The notes beneath the pieces are model-generated. The model worked only from the letters and a program-made list of their open reading frames with translations, was not told where the DNA came from and did not search any database. Of a stretch of DNA of 64,000 nt, positions 1 through 10,278 are shown one piece after another. The first letter of the stretch is position 1. The number at the start of each line of letters is the position of its first letter. The stretch covers positions 124,001-188,000 of the forward strand of contig FMBT01000358.1 in the NCBI GenBank assembly GCA_900095095.1, given 5' to 3'. A program made the position numbers and the translations under genes. This DNA is from Fragilariopsis cylindrus CCMP1102 (Eukaryota > Bacillariophyta > Bacillariophyceae > Bacillariales > Bacillariaceae).

Positions 1-892
1 ACACCTTATTTATAAACTTGCAAAAGTTTGGCTCAAAACATTTCTAAGAAAAAATGTATCACTAGATCCAACAAGATAAAGAGGTGCTATTCCAGATAAA
101 TGGGTACATCATTGTTTAGGTATTTTTCATGAAGTAGACTAACTGTTCCGTCAAATTGTTAAGGCTTGTGAGCTTGCACACTATTGGCACCTGTTGAAAA
201 AAGTACTCAACAGACCCATAATATATGGTGTTTCTTTTCCTCCCCTTGACCCCCTTGACTAGAAGTTAGTATATCCTGGAAAGTTTTGACGGCAAATGAC
301 CTTAAGTAAAATGTCAGAATCTGAACACATTTATTTGTGTTTATTTTCTGTCCAGAGACCATGATCAAAATGCAGAAATCTCATGGATCAGATCCTGCCT
401 TAACTTTTTGTGGGACTACCAACTTCTAGATGTGATATGTATAGTAATATTTGTGATTTTGTCATTTAATCTACTATACAGTGTAGATATCAGTTCTCTG
501 TTGACTGTTGTTGTACTGTATCTTGGCTGTAGGGCTACTAGTACTACACATGGCATACTGTATGCTTTGAATGCATTTTGCGTGCCATAAAAAAAGTACT
601 GTACTACTTGTAATACAATGAGTACGTATCTAGTGTACTGTATAATAGTATGCTTGACTATGAGAAAACGTACGATGATACCTTTCTTTCGTTAAGTTTC
701 TTCGTCGATCTATTTTTTGCTTTTTCGACTTTCGAACTTGTCGATTGTGTGTCAAGTTAACGTTCTTTACTCAATGCGATTTCAAAGCTCATGTCGAAGG
801 CCTGCTATAGTACAGTATTATTCGTTCACTTAGTTTACTTCCTTGGTTTTAATCATCTATAGATTCACATTCATTTTAGTGTCTTCGAAACA
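1..892. other. Intergenic DNA upstream of RPN11
   Basis: No reading frame here resembles a known protein. The longest open stretch (about 60 codons near 408-590) is AT-rich and hydrophobic with no family signature. The last 200 bases before the RPN11 start are presumably its promoter and leader, but I see no clear TATA box or named operator. Confidence 0.5.
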
Positions 893-1831
893 ATGGAAAG
901 ACTTCACCAGCTTATGCGAGGTATGCCTGGAGGGGGTGGTTTAGGAGGCGGTGCCGGATCTGATTCACCGACCCCCGATTGTGCCGAAAAAGTGCACGTT
1001 TCCTCTCTTGCGTTGTTGAAAATGCTCAAGCATGGACGAGCTGGAGTCCCAATGGAAGTTATGGGCTTAATGCTCGGTCAGTTTGTTGACGATTATACCA
1101 TCAATTGCGTCGACGTCTTTGCAATGCCTCAATCGGGAACATCTGTGAGTGTAGAGGCTGTGGATCCTGTCTTTCAAACCAAAATGTTGGATATGTTGAA
1201 GCAAACGGGACGACCAGAAATGGTGGTTGGATGGTACCATTCGCATCCTGGGTTTGGATGCTGGCTATCATCAACTGACATCAATACTCAATCCTCGTTC
1301 GAGGCTCTCAATAGTCGAGCGGTTGCACTGGTGGTGGATCCTATTCAATCCGTGAAAGGGAAGGTTGTCATTGATTGCTTCCGTTTGATCAATCCACAAC
1401 TTATGATGCTCGGACAAGAACCACGTCAAACGACGAGTAATATCGGCCATCTTCAGAAGCCATCCATTCAAGCACTCATACATGGTCTCAATCGTCATTA
1501 TTATTCCATTGTTATTGATTATCGCAAGAACGAGCTCGAGGAGCAGATGTTGATGAACTTGCACAAGCGTAATTGGACCAGTGGCCTCTCACTTGAAAAG
1601 TTCGAAGATCACCAACAATCGAATGAAAAGGTAGTTGAAAAAATGCTGAAACTCACTACTGATTACAATGAACGTGTTAAGCAAGAAGAAGGAAAGACCT
1701 CCGAACAAATCTTGGTTGATAACGTGGGAAAGATCGATCCAAAACGGCACCTTGAAACTTCAGTAACAGATCTAATGAGCTCGAATATAATCCAATGCTT
1801 GGGTACAATGTTGGATACTGTAGTATTCTAG
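893..1831 (+). CDS. RPN11: 26S proteasome lid deubiquitinase RPN11 (PSMD14)
   Basis: This is the zinc-dependent deubiquitinase of the 19S regulatory particle, which removes ubiquitin chains as substrates enter the proteasome. The 312-residue product matches the usual family length (about 310). The MPN+/JAMM catalytic set is complete: Glu55 in the [11 protein letters not shown] stretch, then His116, His118 and Asp129 within [16 protein letters not shown]. The N-terminus has the Gly-rich segment typical of RPN11 ([10 protein letters not shown]), and the C-terminal half carries the helical region that pairs with RPN8. It is a single exon. The start is the first ATG in frame, just before the [13 protein letters not shown] motif. 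It differs from CSN5, the signalosome paralogue, in this glycine-rich start and in the tail. Identification is secure. Confidence 0.97.
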   Translation: MERLHQLMRGMPGGGGLGGGAGSDSPTPDCAEKVHVSSLALLKMLKHGRAGVPMEVMGLMLGQFVDDYTINCVDVFAMPQSGTSVSVEAVDPVFQTKMLDMLKQTGRPEMVVGWYHSHPGFGCWLSSTDINTQSSFEALNSRAVALVVDPIQSVKGKVVIDCFRLINPQLMMLGQEPRQTTSNIGHLQKPSIQALIHGLNRHYYSIVIDYRKNELEEQMLMNLHKRNWTSGLSLEKFEDHQQSNEKVVEKMLKLTTDYNERVKQEEGKTSEQILVDNVGKIDPKRHLETSVTDLMSSNIIQCLGTMLDTVVF

Positions 1832-3815
1832 AACAATTTTACAGCCTTGAGCTACTTTTTAATTCTGATATCTAATGCAAATAAAAACGTATCTTTTATA
1901 TTAGATTCCACCTTCGAACATAACTCGTATTTTTGACATGCTTTCTAAACATCTGACGATGACTGCGAAGGAAATGGAATACGACAAAGATCCAGCGGAA
2001 AGATGAACCATTTCAGGTTATACTATTCCCGTTGTTACCTCTCCTACAGGATATAGTGTCTACCTATTTCCTTCTTTATTTTCTACTGATACAAGTAACT
2101 TTAATTTAATTGTTAGTGGGAACGTTGGTGTTGATGAGTTAATTACAATGCATGGTCTTGATGCACACTCATAAAATATATATAATATATAATATAATTT
2201 ATGTACGAAATATAAAAATTCCAAGTTGTTGCCTAGCTTTTAATTTTCAATTCCAAAATTGCTGCTTCCAGTGATCTAAAAAAATTATGTACTACATTTG
2301 TAATTTTTGGTGTATTCTTTCACATATTATGTACATTATAAATTCACATTGGTACTGTTATCTTTTCACTTTTTGACTCTACATGACAGTATTTTTTTCC
2401 AACAGTTGTGCTGTAGTATAAGATCACGTGACTTCTTACGTACACACAACTAAAGATAATCTCAACTGTTCTAGTAATACAATTGTGTACTCAATCTACT
2501 CTTTTCTAAGGAACATATATATGCTTGGCTTATCTGAAGATCTCATTCTTGGCCATCTATTTTGAGCACAATACAAAGAAGAAGTAGCCAGAACAGTGGG
2601 TTTATACGGCTGTAAGTTGTCATATCTGTGACTGATTATTATTGTGTCTATATTGCCATTGTATCGGCATTGTATCATCATTTTATTTTATCTTATTTTA
2701 TTAATTCAGACAATATTGTGTCATGTTGTTGATCTGTTGTTGAGATGTAATAAATTTAATATAATAATACAATTTAATTTAATTTGATTTAATTTTTGGA
2801 CCATTACAAAGTAAAAACCAATTTGATGACCAACTTGATTCAATTGATTTGATTGATTTGGTATAGCATGATTAGACGACATGGTAATAAAAACAACAAC
2901 AACATAAAATAATAACAACAACAACAGCTGGTCAAGGTAGGGAGTATATTGATCATACTGCTCATCATGTGCAACGCCACATGCACAAGATGCTGATGCT
3001 GATGCTGCTGCTGATGCTGCTGCTACTGAAGATGGGCAGGGGGGGGGGGGGAGAGATAGATAGAGAGATTTTGCCACTGTGTTAAGCAAGTATCCAAATA
3101 TTCTTCATATATTGTGGAAATAATATATGAGTTTGGTGTAAATAGGTGAGGATATGCCAAAAATCTGCTTAGAACTACACTTTGCGAAAATGAGGACATG
3201 ATGCTACTAAACACATGTGTACATTATGATGCATGGTAGTAGTAGGAAGGTATTTTTGAACAAGGGTATCTGAAATGGTATTGCATGGATGTGTTGACTA
3301 TGAGAAAATGGAGAGAAGGTATGCGTGTGTATAGCAGCAGTCATTCATTATGCTGTTGTTATTACTACAAAAATCTTATCAGCAGTTAAAAAAGGACAGA
3401 CAACAAATTGTTGGATGGGTAACGGTTCCCTCAAGCTTTGCTTTTGAATCTAGCTCCTTTTTGTGATTCTATACATCATTATTCTATGAATTGGGCAGCA
3501 TTTTACTAAGTTGATTTTTTATGCTTATGCCCGAATGCGTCCGTCACTCACACATTTTGATGCCGGAGTATGTGTATGTGTCATGCCACTCCCTACCGTA
3601 CAGTACTCGTACTACCGTAGCAGCTAAAATCTAAGATCCGATGTCGGTGAATTTTAAATTTCATCTCAAGCAACGTTCGAACGTACTAACTACCGGTAAA
3701 TTCGAAAATACGTTGCGTTACATCGTTTTGTTTACTGTATTGCTTATTATTTTTTCTATCAGAAGACAAGAATAAGAGAAGTTGATCATAATCAGTAAAT
3801 CTCAAATTTGTCATC
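1832..3815. other. Intergenic DNA with low-complexity tracts
   Basis: About 2 kb with no credible gene. It holds AT-rich simple sequence near 2173-2204 and 2755-2800, and trinucleotide and poly-G repeats near 2985-3064. Antisense open stretches here are translations of these repeats and are not supported. The last few hundred bases should contain the promoter of the downstream carrier gene. Confidence 0.5.
2985..3064. repeat. GAT/GCT trinucleotide repeat followed by a 13-G run
   Basis: Imperfect GATGCT/GCT repeats run into a run of about 13 consecutive G residues (3039-3051) and then GAGA/GATA repeats. This is simple sequence in non-coding DNA. The G run is a place where read errors are likely. 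Confidence 0.8.
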
Positions 3816-5496
3816 ATGGCGTTTTCGATTCATACACTCCGTTTGTCGTTAACGGCAGCAACCCTCATTTGGTTCTCTGTCTTCCTGCTAGAAAAATGTG
3901 AAGCTACCACTGTCAGCTTGACGGGTGGGCCTTATTCTTCGCACAGCCGTCGATATGGTTTTGGCCTATCGAGAAGCCAGAAGGATTCGTCGCATTCGTC
4001 TGCCGCTCTACTAGATGGCTATGTAGAAAATGATTACTACAAGGAAGTAGAGAATTGTGGTGTACGTTCCTTGCTAAAATGTTCCTGTTCTATTGCAATA
4101 AATAGATGACGAAAGTCAGAAGCCATTCTATTCGTTTGGTAACCTGCTCTACCAAAATCTCACATATTCTTTTTTCCTTTGAACCTCTGGTACTATCATA
4201 GTTGGCAAAAAATTTGGTGCGTCGTCTCTACTGTATTGCCTTGTGGTCGGTCAGATCGAGTGGCAACTGTACAGCTTAACTGTACAGCTTAAAGCTATAA
4301 TTTCATTATTGTTCACATATTTTTTTTAACAATTTTTGCTTGTTATTTATGTTCGAACAGGTACGAGGTGCATTCCTACGAATTCTTTCTGACTTAAGTG
4401 GTGGAACGCCTCTAGAGTCAATAAAATGTCGCGTCACTGTTACCCAAGAGTAAGTTATATTTTTTCTCTCTTTTTTTAAGCGAATGAAACGACATGGCGT
4501 ATATAGCATCATTTGATTCCTCAATTATTCGTTATTACCAAACTAATCCTTTTCATATCCATTATTATACTATCAACTATCATCGTTCCTTCATCAACTA
4601 AAACTAAACAGCAACATGTTCCAGGCTTATCATAATATAGTAAATAAAGGTGGATTCGGTGCACTGTGGTCAGGAACTCCCTCACGTACGGTAGAAGGTG
4701 CTCTCCTTGGTGCATTTTTCATTCTTGGATCCACAGCTGCCAAGAAACAAGTACTGGCGATGGGAGGAGGTAATAATCTTGCTGCTTTAGCAGGCGGCAC
4801 GGTTGGTGGTGTGATGCAGGCCGTTGTTATGACACCAGCAGGAATGATCTTCACGAGCCTCAACGTTAATCAAGGAAAAAAAGGATACGAGAACGACAAT
4901 GCTATACCGTAGCGAAACGAATTATTAAAGAAAAAGGTGTTAAGGGATTATTCTATGGCGGTGGTCCCATGTGTCTTCGTCAGGCCTCAAACTGGTCTTC
5001 GCGTTCTTTGTTTACAGAAATTGCTCGCACCAACTTGAAAATGTCACAATATGGAATAATCGGGGAGGTACGTATTCATTTGTTACGTTACGTTACGTTC
5101 GTTCATTATGTGTTTTTGGAATGTTTTATGCATGCGTTTGCGTGTGAGAATGATTCGTTTACTTCTTGAAAGTATAGACAAACACACCAACCATCCAAAA
5201 AAATGTGCGTTCTGATACTTCTCTTTCTCTCTCTATCTGCTTCTTCTGTACAGATTGGATCTGGCGTTATTGGCGGCCTTGGAAGTTGTTGGAACACTCC
5301 CATTGAAACAATCCGAGTCAATATGCACAGAGATATAAGCATGGGAAAGGAAAGCGGATCATTTGGGCACTACTGGAGTAAAATCAAGGAAGAACAGGGA
5401 GTTGTTGGTCTTTTTCGTGGTGTGAGCCCAAGAGGAGTACAAGCTATTTGGCAAACAGTCTTCATGGTTGTAGTACCAAACGTTATGGGAATATAA
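3816..5496 (+). CDS. YHM2-like SLC25 carrier with N-terminal signal peptide, one frameshift
   Basis: This is a mitochondrial-carrier-family (SLC25) protein closest in motif to yeast YHM2, a citrate/2-oxoglutarate carrier. Diagnostic stretches are PLESIKCR (repeat 1), LRQASNWSSRSLF (repeat 2), and WNTPIETIRV with IWQTVFMV (repeat 3). Four exons fit: 3816-4061, 4361-4449, 4612-5067 and 5254-5496, all with GT-AG borders. In exon 3 the frame breaks near 4875-4905: the frame ending ...GYENDNAIP stops, and the next frame continues ...TVAKRIIKEKG. One added base, for example in the A7 run near 4876, restores a 344-residue protein. The first 30 residues (MAFSIHTLRLSLTAATLIWF...CEA) look like a cleavable signal peptide, which is unusual for this family and suggests secretory-route or plastid-envelope targeting. 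Substrate is inferred from homology only. Exon 1 and its donor are the least certain part of the model. Confidence 0.8.
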
Positions 5497-6701
5497 AAGA
5501 AGACAACTCATTTAATATTTGGTCATTAACATAGCTGAAATTGAAATTGAAATTAAAGCTAGAAGAAGATCAGGATCAGGATAGTAACGTTAATCATTTA
5601 AAACTTCTTTAATACATGGATTGAGACAGTACCGACTCCGTGTATCAATTGTGAATAGAAATTCATTTGCACAGTAGTTTGCTCCTAAGAGAATAGTCAT
5701 TCCGCTAGTAATCTGTTAACAACAATCCATCATACGTTTAGTCCAAAAGAATATTATTATGTTGATCTTGTGGTGGTTGAATCTATAGTGATGTTCTACC
5801 ATGCAAAACTAGTTACACAAACACCCACATCATGTCTTGTTGCATCCAAGAGTACACTTTTTCAGTGGAATAAGCTGCTCAATTAAATCATTTACTAGAC
5901 CAGTGGTAAAAGGCTAGGTTGCTACAAAACAGAATACAAATAAATAGTAATAATATAAGTTCATAGAGCATGATTAACAAGCTAATGCATAAGTAGTTGT
6001 TAAATCCAACATAGTATTGGTGTGTGTGTGAGATGATAATATGTTCTTGCAAAGGTTTGTTGGAATAAAAGCTCCGGATAGGTCGATTATGGCTACTATG
6101 GCTGTCCTACCAGCCAGGCTGTTCACCCTTTTGAATATCAAGGTAGTCTTCTGACCAACACCATGACATCTCCGGACCCCACACTATTCATATGTGTTGG
6201 TCTTCCAATCTATCGCTATTGTTATTGGCAATACCTCAATTGGTTCAAATGCAAAAGTAGTTATTAAAACTGAACACACTAACTTGCCTACTAGTACCTT
6301 ATTATATTATGATGACAAAAAGCCAAGGCAAAAGGATTCCCTCCACAATGACACAACTGACATTCAGTATTGTAATAGTATGGATGTTTGCCAATGTTCC
6401 TTCCCCCTACAATTGTAGCCTCCTCGCGCTTCCCCAAATTCTATGAGTCCAGTGAGTCGAGTCGTACTACAAAGAATAGAGGATTCACAACCACAGGATG
6501 AAAGAAGTCGTCCGTGGTGCACAACCACACAAAGAAGATCAACAAATATTTTTTTCTTCTTTCAACGTGTGCGTGCAGGCCAGTTTACAGGCGTGTTTGT
6601 TGCTAACTCTTGACATGCAGCATTATCAACAGGTTCTGTAAACGCTGTACAATTGTAGTCACAACTCAATTGAAGAAATAGAAAAGAGAGGTTAAGCAAC
6701 C
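5497..6701. other. Intergenic DNA before EF-2
   Basis: About 1.2 kb without a recognisable gene. A 74-codon open stretch at 6194-6418 has no family resemblance. The final portion should hold the EF-2 promoter and 5' leader. Confidence 0.5.
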
Positions 6702-9700
6702 ATGGTAAGGAAAACTTTCTCGCATACGACATATGATACTGAGACTGTTCGCCAGTATTTATTCGTTGTTGTCTAGGATCAGACGATGCTGATAGTGCAT
6801 GTGAAGCAGGATTGATTTTAAAATGTTGCGTACGATATTAAGATTCAACCAAGGAATCTTTTGTTTTGTTTCATTGTCCCGATTTTTCCGTCAACTTGCC
6901 TTCGTGGTTGGTTGTATAGATTGATATAATCACTTCGATGTGTATGTTCTCCAAAAGACTTCACCACACGAATTACCATGTACCTTCAATATTTATTTCT
7001 GTACTATTGGTGTATCATCAATCAACGAACATGTTTCATTTGCACGGCTATTTGGGTGCTATTGTTTTGAGGTTTTTAATTGTTATTTATTCTCCTCTAC
7101 TTGTTTGTTGTTTATTGGTGATCTTTCATTTGTACACTAAATGTCAGCAACTTTTTCTTACACATCCTTCCAACTTTTATCACTTTTGCGACTATCTCAA
7201 TGATTACAAACTTGCCTTGGCATGAATTAACAGGTCAACTTTACCGTCGAACAAATGAGGTCCATTATGGACCTCAAGCACAATATCCGTTCTATGTCGG
7301 TGATTGCCCACGTCGAGTGAGTTCAATTACTTTTTTTTTCTTGACACTTGTATCGCTATCTATCTTTGACGTATGTTTAGTTTTGCGTTCTATTTTCTCA
7401 TCCATTGTTCTTTTGCTCGATCTCCAGTCACGGTAAAACAACCTTGACTGATTCCCTCGTTCAAAAGGCTGGAATTATTTCGTCTAAGGCAGCTGGTGGT
7501 GCCCGTTACACTGATACTCGTGCTGATGAAGCCGAGCGTGGTATTACAATCAAATCTACCGGTATCTCCATGTTTTTCGAGTACGAAATGGGGGCAGGAG
7601 AAGCCGCTGGTCTTAGTGCGGAAGAGCTCGCTGAACTCAAACAAAATATTGCTGACAAACTCGATGATGAACAAAATGTCCAAATTTCTGAAAGATCGTA
7701 TCTTATCAACCTTATTGATTCTCCAGGTCACGTTGATTTTTCCTCCGAAGTAACCGCCGCTCTTCGTGTAACAGATGGTGCCTTAGTTGTCGTTGATACT
7801 ATTGATGGTGTTTGCGTTCAGACAGAAACTGTTCTCCGTCAAGCTTTGGCCGAACGTGTGAAACCCGTTCTGATGGTTAACAAGGTCGATCGTGCGCTTC
7901 TTGAACTTCAGTTACCTGCCGAAGAGCTCTACCAAGCTTTCTGTCGTGCAATTGAGTCGGTCAATGTTGTTGTCGCCACGTATAACGACGAGGGACTCGG
8001 TGACGTTCAGGTCGATCCTGTCAAAGGAACTGTTGCCTTCGGTTCTGGTCTTCATCAGTGGGCTTTCACACTAAAGAAGTTCGGAAAGACTTATGCTGCA
8101 AAGTTTAATGTCCCAGAAGAGAAGATGGTCGCCAAGCTTTGGGGAGACTGGTACTTCGATGCCGGACGATCTGTCTGGACAACTACCGACAAGGGAGGTA
8201 CTCTTGAGCGTGCCTTCTGTCAATTCATTGCCACACCCATCACAACTCTTTTCGAGGCTGTCATGGCAGAGAAGCACGGAAAGGTAAAGAAGATGTTGAA
8301 GGCCATTGGTGTTGAACTCAAGGGTGAAGAAAAAGAATACACCGGAAAGCAGCTCTTGAAACGTGTCATGCAAAAGTGGCTTCCTGCTGGTGACACTGTG
8401 TTGGAGATGATTGTTTTGCATCTTCCATCACCTGTCAAGGCCCAAGCCTACCGTGTTGAAGGTCTTTATGACGGTCCGTTGGATGACCAAACTGCCACTG
8501 CTATTCGTACTTGCGATACCTCTGATGGTGCCCCCATGTGTATGTACATTTCCAAGATGATCCCAACGTCCGACAAAGGACGTTTCTATGCATTCGGTCG
8601 TGTCTTCTCCGGAAAGATTGCCACTGGACAAAAAGTTCGTATCATGGGTCCAAACTATGTCCCAGGAAAGAAGACTGAACTTTGGGTCAAGAATATTCAA
8701 CGTACTGTTATTATGATGGGAAAATACACCGAACAAGTATCTGATATCCCTGCCGGAAACACTTGTGCCTTGGTTGGTGTTGACCAGTACTTGCTCAAGT
8801 CTGGAACTATCGCTACTGCCGATGATGCCCACTGTATTAAGACAATGAAGTTCTCTGTGTCGCCTGTTGTTCGTTGTGCCGTCGAACCTAAGAACTCCGC
8901 CGACCTTCCTAAGTTGGTTGAGGGTATGAAGCGATTGGCTAAGTCCGATCCGATGGTTCTCTGTACCACTGATGAATCAGGTGCTCACATTATTGCTGCA
9001 TCCGGAGAACTCCACTTGGAAATCTGTTTACAAGATCTTCAACAGGATTTCATGGGAACAGAGGTTAAGATTTCTGATCCTGTTGTTTCTTACCGTGAGA
9101 CATGTCAAGCAAAGTCATCTGTAACTTGTCTTGCCAAGTCGGCCAACAAACATAATCGTCTCTTCCTTGAAGCCGAACCAATGTCACCTGAACTTTGTGT
9201 TGCTATTGATGATGGTGAAGTCAACGCTCAAACCGATTCCAAGACATTAGGCCGTCAACTTGCCGACGATTTTGGTTGGGATGTTACTGAAGCCCGTAAG
9301 ATTTGGGCCTTTGGACCTGATCAAACCGGACCCAACACTTTCGTTGATACCACCAAGGGAGTTAACTACTTATTGGAAATTAAAGAATCTGTACTTGCTG
9401 GATTCAACTGGGCAGTCGGATCTGGACCTCTCTGTGAAGAACAAATGCGAGGAGCTCGTTACAATCTTATGGATGTTGTCCTTCACGCTGATGCTATCCA
9501 TCGTGGTATGGGTCAACTTATGCCTACGTCTCGTCGCGTTATCTTTGCTTCCATGTTGTCGGGAGAACCAGGTCTTCTTGAACCAGTGTACTTAGTAAAC
9601 ATCTCCGTTCCTCAAGACGCCATGGGTAATGTGTACGGTGTTTTGACGCGTCGTCGTGGTCATGTCTTCACTGAGGAACAAAAGCCAGGAACACCAATGA

Positions 9701-9933
9701 TGACTCTTTTGGCTTACATGCCTGTTTTGGAATCATTCGGTTTCACTGCGGATCTTCGTTCTCATACCGGTGGAAAGGCATTCCCTCAGATGAGTTTTGA
9801 TCACTGGGAACCTATGTCAGGATCACCTTGGGATGAAAACAGCAAGTGTAATGAAACTGTCGCTGCTGTTAGAAAGCGCAAGGGTCTGAAGGTGGATATT
9901 CCAGAGCTCAGCCAGTACCTTGATAAACTTTAA
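6702..9933 (+). CDS. EEF2: Translation elongation factor 2
   Basis: This is the cytosolic GTPase that moves the ribosome along mRNA. Three exons give 863 residues, the expected size. Exon 1 is only the ATG (6702-6704) followed by a 529-nt GT-AG intron; exon 2 is 7234-7316 ([12 protein letters not shown]...IAHVD) and exon 3 is 7428-9933. GTPase motifs are present: G1 AHVDHGKTT around residues 26-34, G3 DSPGHVDF, and G4 NKVD. The [18 protein letters not shown] switch region carries the threonine that EF-2 kinase phosphorylates in other eukaryotes. His720 in [11 protein letters not shown] is the expected diphthamide site; the loop reads GMG where animals and yeast have GGG. The ATG-only first exon is seen in EF-2 genes of some other eukaryotes. 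The long first intron may help drive strong expression (inference). Confidence 0.97.
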
Positions 9934-10278
9934 ATAAATTACTGTATAGTTCGGTCGAAATTAAAACCATACGGTATTATGTCTGCAGAATAAATTAAAC
10001 TAAGAAGAAAAACTAAAGTATCGTACAGTGTACCTTCGATAATCCATGATCAATAGCTAGTTTATTCGTTTGTTCGCTGTACGCATTCTGTGGTGTTGAA
10101 TTTGCTAAAATTTCTGAGATCATTAATACTACAACCTGATTGAAAGTTCTTGAGATTACAAATCACTTCGTCAAAATTGAAATTTTTTTAAATATGATTT
10201 CAGCATCCGAGACGAATCAATCGAATCTAGTTTGTTTGACGTTTTATCAATTTGTTGTTATTATTACGCTACAACGTA
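9934..10278. other. Convergent 3' intergenic region
   Basis: AT-rich spacer between the 3' ends of EF-2 and the TEX10-like gene, which converge here. It should contain both polyadenylation sites. I see no gene. Confidence 0.5.

Noticed and set aside
7390-8969. Several antisense open frames over EF-2
   Set aside because: Codon bias of a highly expressed gene commonly leaves the opposite strand open; none resembles a known protein.
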